Source: an uncultured Flavobacteriaceae bacterium
Lineage (GTDB): Bacteria > Bacteroidota > Bacteroidia > Flavobacteriales > Flavobacteriaceae
NCBI GenBank assembly: GCA_943842245.1
Contig: CALTAJ010000001.1
Span: 1-64,000 of the forward strand
Length of the DNA: 64,000 nt
Reading direction: 5' to 3'
In this document: positions 60,979 to 64,000 of the stretch, piece by piece
Layout: the number at the start of each line of letters is the position of its first letter
How positions within the stretch are numbered: position 1 is the stretch's first letter
Program-made: the position numbers and the translations under genes
The notes under the pieces: generated by a model
Told to the model about the DNA's origin: nothing
The model's input: the letters and a program-made list of their open reading frames with translations, nothing else
Database searches by the model: none

Positions 60979-62511
60979 TTAAAATAAATCGGGATGAGAT
61001 ATAATTTTACTGGCTCGAGCTTTAATTTTAGCTAATTCTTCACTAGGGATTTTTTCAAGTAAACGCAACATCATTGCCATACGGTTATTCTTTGCGAAAA
61101 ATTCTTTTTTATCATTTAAGAAATTCCAATATAAACTGTTGAAAGGGCATGCATCGTCACCTAATCGTTTCTTTTTATCATAGAAACAGCCTTCACAATA
61201 ATTTCCCATTTTATTAATATAAGAGGCTGAAGAAACATATGGTTTGGTAGCTACTATCCCACCGTCTGCCCATTGACTCATTCCGCGAGTATTAGGCAGT
61301 TGAACCCATTCTATTGCATCAGCATATATTCCTAAAAACCATTCATCAACTTGATCCGGATCTACTTGAGCAAGTAAGGCAAAATTTCCAAGAATCATAA
61401 GTCTTTGAATATGATGTGCATAAGCATGATCAAGTGAGTTTTTTACACTATGATACAAACAATTCATCTTTGTTTTTGCAGTCCAGTAAAATTCTGGAAG
61501 CGGGAAATTATTATCCAAAGTGTTTTTACTTTTATATTTTGGCATTTGTGCCCAATAAATTCCTCTCATATATTCTCGCCAACCTACAATTTGTCTTATA
61601 AAACCTTCAACTTGAGATAATTCAATTTGCTTATGATTTTCATGATAGTGAGTAATTACTTTCTCCACAACTTCTAAGGGTGAAATCATTTTAGTATTCA
61701 ATCCAAAAGAAAGTCTAGAATGAAAAAGATTTAGCTCTTCGGTGTGAAGAGCATCTTGATAATCTCCAAAATGAATCAATAAATTTTCACAGAAATAATT
61801 CAACTGTTTCAGACACTCTTCTCGACTTAAAGGATAAATAAAAGATTTGGAATCAAATTTCCCTATAATCTTTAATCCTTGTTCAACGAATAATTGATTT
61901 AAAGCAGATAGTTCATTAGTACTTGGATAAAATACTGGAGGAATTTCGGGACTACCTTTCCATTTTTTTCGATTATTTTTGTCAAAATTCCATTGACCAC
62001 CTTCCGGTTGTTCACCAATCATTAATAAATTAAATTTTTTTCGCATTTTCCGATAAAAAAACTCTAAAATATATTGTTTTTTGCCTGTAAAGTATTCTTT
62101 TAATTCATCCTTAGAAGCCATAAAATGATTGGTATCATAAACTTTTGAAAGAATATTTAAGGAGCTTTTAAATTCTTTTAATTGTTTTGATAAACGGAAT
62201 TCATCAGGCATCTGATAATCGAATGATTTAACATTATACTTTTTTATTAATAATTCGATGTTAAGCACCAAGTCATGCAAATTTGATGGATCATCAAGCT
62301 TGATATAATGAGTTTTATGACCTAGGTTTTTTAAAACTTTATTAAAGTGTCGCATAGAAGCAAAAAAAGCGATCAGCTTTTGAATATGATGAGGAGCATA
62401 ATCAGTTTCCTGACGTATTTCCATTTGCAAATAAATAACATCATTATCTACTGAATCAAACCAAGGATGATTTTCATTCAACTGATCACCAAGAATTAAA
62501 CGTAACTTCAT
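60979..62511 (-). CDS. FeS-type bacterial cryptochrome/photolyase (PhrB-like, (6-4) type)
   Basis: The product has 510 residues. The four cysteines that bind the [4Fe-4S] cluster in PhrB (350, 438, 441 and 454) have counterparts at 351, 439, 442 and 455, the last three in CEGC followed by a Cys 13 residues on. DHAYAHHIQRLMILGNFALL holds the active-site His pair, and QLPNTRGMSQWADGGI is the conserved FAD-pocket segment. PhrB repairs (6-4) photoproducts with blue light. It overlaps the DASH-type gene start region by 4 bases in a four-gene repair cluster. Confidence 0.95.
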   Translation of the reverse strand: MKLRLILGDQLNENHPWFDSVDNDVIYLQMEIRQETDYAPHHIQKLIAFFASMRHFNKVLKNLGHKTHYIKLDDPSNLHDLVLNIELLIKKYNVKSFDYQMPDEFRLSKQLKEFKSSLNILSKVYDTNHFMASKDELKEYFTGKKQYILEFFYRKMRKKFNLLMIGEQPEGGQWNFDKNNRKKWKGSPEIPPVFYPSTNELSALNQLFVEQGLKIIGKFDSKSFIYPLSREECLKQLNYFCENLLIHFGDYQDALHTEELNLFHSRLSFGLNTKMISPLEVVEKVITHYHENHKQIELSQVEGFIRQIVGWREYMRGIYWAQMPKYKSKNTLDNNFPLPEFYWTAKTKMNCLYHSVKNSLDHAYAHHIQRLMILGNFALLAQVDPDQVDEWFLGIYADAIEWVQLPNTRGMSQWADGGIVATKPYVSSASYINKMGNYCEGCFYDKKKRLGDDACPFNSLYWNFLNDKKEFFAKNNRMAMMLRLLEKIPSEELAKIKARASKIISHPDLF

Positions 62512-63821
62512 TCAAATAAAGATTTTTGATTCCACATCCGCTGAAATTTGCCACCTTGATCATAGCGTTCGGCTTGAACGCGGATATTAAACTTTCTATC
62601 GCGAGGATCATTACCTACCCCAGATACATACATCCAATTTCCATAATTGCTATGAACATCATAATCGACAAGCATGGATTCGAAATATGCTGCTCCCATT
62701 CGCCAATCCATTAGAAGATCTTTTGAGAAAAAAGAAGCTACATTTTGCCTTCCACGATTACTCATCCAACCTGTTTTCTTAATTTCAATCATATTAGCGT
62801 TAACAAAAGCTTCTGCTGTAGTTCCATTAATCCAGGAATTGAATTTATATTCATCTGTATCCCATTTATATTTATTATTTAGAATTCCATGTAATTGGAA
62901 GATTTTGTCACCATGCTTTAATGAGATATATTTGAAATAATCCCTCCAAATCAACTCAAAAATTATCCAGTAAGTAGATTGATTTTTTTTAATTTCTTTT
63001 TCATATTGTATCACTTCCCAATAAATTTGACGAGCTGATAAAGAGCCATTAGCTAACCAAGCAGATAATTTTGAACTATAATCTTTACCTATTAAGCCAT
63101 TTCTAGTTTGCTTGTAGTAAGATAGTTTTTTTGTTTCCCAGAAGTATTTATTCACTCTATCCATTCCAGCTTTACCTCCTCCCTTAAAGGTAAAAGCTGA
63201 ATTGGGATGAGGTATGATTATATCAAAGCCCAAATCAGCTAAAGTAGGTACCTTAAAATCTTGATCTAAAATATTATCTCTAGGAAAAACTGAGGGCGCA
63301 GTAAAGCAAGGACGAACTTTACTGTTTTTTTCACATTGCTTTCGAAACAATGTAAAAACTTCTGGTAAAGTTTCAATTTCCATAGGAATGTCCTCAGGAT
63401 GAAATAAAAACTGGTCGTAAAAAGTATGAATCGTTACCTGGTCTGAAAGCTTAACTTTCATAGTGTTATTAACAACACGTTCTTCTTGTGTCCATTCTTT
63501 TTGATAATAAAGATCCGTAATTTCTAGGGCTTCAATCCATTTCAACAATCCATCATCTGGGTTTTGACTTTCTATAATGATTGATATATTTTTTTGAGCT
63601 AGATCTACTTTTAATTGTTTAAGTGTCTCAATTAAAAATTGAACTCTAAACTTCCCTGTTTTTTTAAAACCCCAAGGAGTCTCTTTGAATTGTTTCGGTT
63701 CAAAAGTATAGTAGGCAATTATGCGATCACAGTTTTTAGAAGCGTTGTGAAAAGCATAATGATCCTCTATGCGTAAATCATTACGCAACCAAATTAAAGC
63801 ATTTCTTTTGCGGTCTTGCAT
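62508..63821 (-). CDS. DASH-type cryptochrome/photolyase
   Basis: The product has 437 residues. The photolyase alpha/beta domain starts [20 protein letters not shown]. The FAD domain has [39 protein letters not shown] and the DASH-type [20 protein letters not shown] with [11 protein letters not shown]-like end ([14 protein letters not shown]). DASH proteins repair cyclobutane dimers in single-stranded DNA or looped duplex and may also signal. Its start lies 28 bases inside the DUF2256 gene, so the two are translationally linked. Confidence 0.95.
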   Translation of the reverse strand: MQDRKRNALIWLRNDLRIEDHYAFHNASKNCDRIIAYYTFEPKQFKETPWGFKKTGKFRVQFLIETLKQLKVDLAQKNISIIIESQNPDDGLLKWIEALEITDLYYQKEWTQEERVVNNTMKVKLSDQVTIHTFYDQFLFHPEDIPMEIETLPEVFTLFRKQCEKNSKVRPCFTAPSVFPRDNILDQDFKVPTLADLGFDIIIPHPNSAFTFKGGGKAGMDRVNKYFWETKKLSYYKQTRNGLIGKDYSSKLSAWLANGSLSARQIYWEVIQYEKEIKKNQSTYWIIFELIWRDYFKYISLKHGDKIFQLHGILNNKYKWDTDEYKFNSWINGTTAEAFVNANMIEIKKTGWMSNRGRQNVASFFSKDLLMDWRMGAAYFESMLVDYDVHSNYGNWMYVSGVGNDPRDRKFNIRVQAERYDQGGKFQRMWNQKSLFE

Positions 63822-63940
63822 CTCTTACTACAATATTTTACTTGATCCCAATCTCGTTCCCACTTTTTTCTCCAACTAAAAGGCAGACCACAGGTTGAAC
63901 ATATTTTTTCAGGGAGATTTATTTTTAAAATTCTCTTCAT
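63794..63940 (-). CDS. DUF2256 zinc-ribbon peptide
   Basis: The product has 48 residues. It has the family pattern: basic start [20 protein letters not shown] with the first Cxx[19 protein letters not shown] with the second CxxxC pair, and a short tail. DUF2256 proteins are tiny zinc-binding peptides encoded next to photolyase or cryptochrome genes; their role is unknown. It overlaps the DASH gene start by 28 bases and its ATG overlaps the stop of the gene before it. Confidence 0.92.
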   Translation of the reverse strand: MKRILKINLPEKICSTCGLPFSWRKKWERDWDQVKYCSKRCKTAKEML

Positions 63941-64000
63941 GCTTTGTTCAAAGCTTTTTTATAGGTGGTCAAACATCGTTCTCTTGCCATTTTATGATCT
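63937..64000 (-). CDS. C-terminal end of a further gene, cut by the window edge
   Basis: The minus-strand frame is open from the right edge and ends [20 protein letters not shown] before a TGA at 63939-63937, which overlaps the DUF2256 start (ATGA). Only about 20 residues are visible, too few to name a family. The tight overlap makes it the first visible gene of the photolyase operon. Confidence 0.6.
   Translation of the reverse strand, partial: DHKMARERCLTTYKKALNKA

Noticed and set aside
1-64000. CRISPR array, insertion sequence or rRNA operon
   Set aside because: No regularly spaced repeats, transposase genes or rRNA sequences were seen in the window.

Overview
The window looks like a marine member of the Flavobacteriia (Bacteroidota). 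The DNA is AT-rich and genes are packed with short or overlapping junctions. Promoters carry the Bacteroidota -7 motif TAnnTTTG, chromosomal genes lack Shine-Dalgarno sequences, and many products are group-typical (DUF4290-MurA pair, CcsB-CcsA fusion, DUF4249/TonB receptor pair, DUF1080, DUF6503, DASS and TRAP carriers, SCKSD/SCSKEE-type lipoproteins). No phylogenetic marker was compared, so the genus is not assigned.

Layout. (1) 1-4451 is the end of an integrative element, probably a prophage, phage satellite or small integrative element. It holds a tyrosine integrase, a HUH-endonuclease-like protein, a small helix-turn-helix protein, several tiny secreted or unknown proteins, a GNAT acetyltransferase and a candidate attachment site resembling a tRNA 3' end. 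(2) 4586-14425 is a mixed metabolic stretch: exported esterase, nitroreductase, DASS carrier, exported Gfo/Idh/MocA oxidoreductase, GH3 beta-glucosidase-like lipoprotein, and a convergent pair of exported DsrE-like protein and TsdA-type dihaem cytochrome. (3) 14432-20625 holds a DUF1080 protein, a DUF6503 protein, a PfkB sugar kinase and a TonB receptor/DUF4249 pair. (4) 20798-32641 is the most coherent pathway: myo-inositol oxygenase, uronate isomerase, an SDR placed to act as fructuronate reductase, mannonate dehydratase, a complete TRAP transporter, two exported Gfo/Idh/MocA proteins, a double-DUF1080 protein and a secreted NIPSNAP protein. Together they would convert myo-inositol or imported uronate through fructuronate and mannonate to 2-keto-3-deoxygluconate. 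(5) 32720-52340 has a PLP decarboxylase, an MscS channel, a large BNR/sortilin-type exported protein, a zinc metalloprotease, TerB, the cytochrome c synthetase fusion, a KdsC/Maf operon, a PIG-L deacetylase and a sodium symporter. (6) 52431-60615 is core housekeeping: tRNA-Met, YqgE, HU, Fmt, RecQ, MurA. (7) 60673-64000 is a light-repair cluster: TIGR03643 protein, FeS-type photolyase, DASH cryptochrome, a DUF2256 zinc-ribbon peptide and the tail of one more gene.

Points worth a second look are the inositol-oxygenase/uronate/TRAP locus with exported oxidoreductases and no regulator nearby, the TsdA-DsrE pair, two genes whose conserved N-termini lie in open frames without ATG, GTG or TTG, an 18-bp direct repeat around a one-gene lipoprotein cassette inside the element, and MurA with Asp in place of the fosfomycin-target Cys. 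All functions are inferred from sequence recognition; no database search or structure prediction was run.
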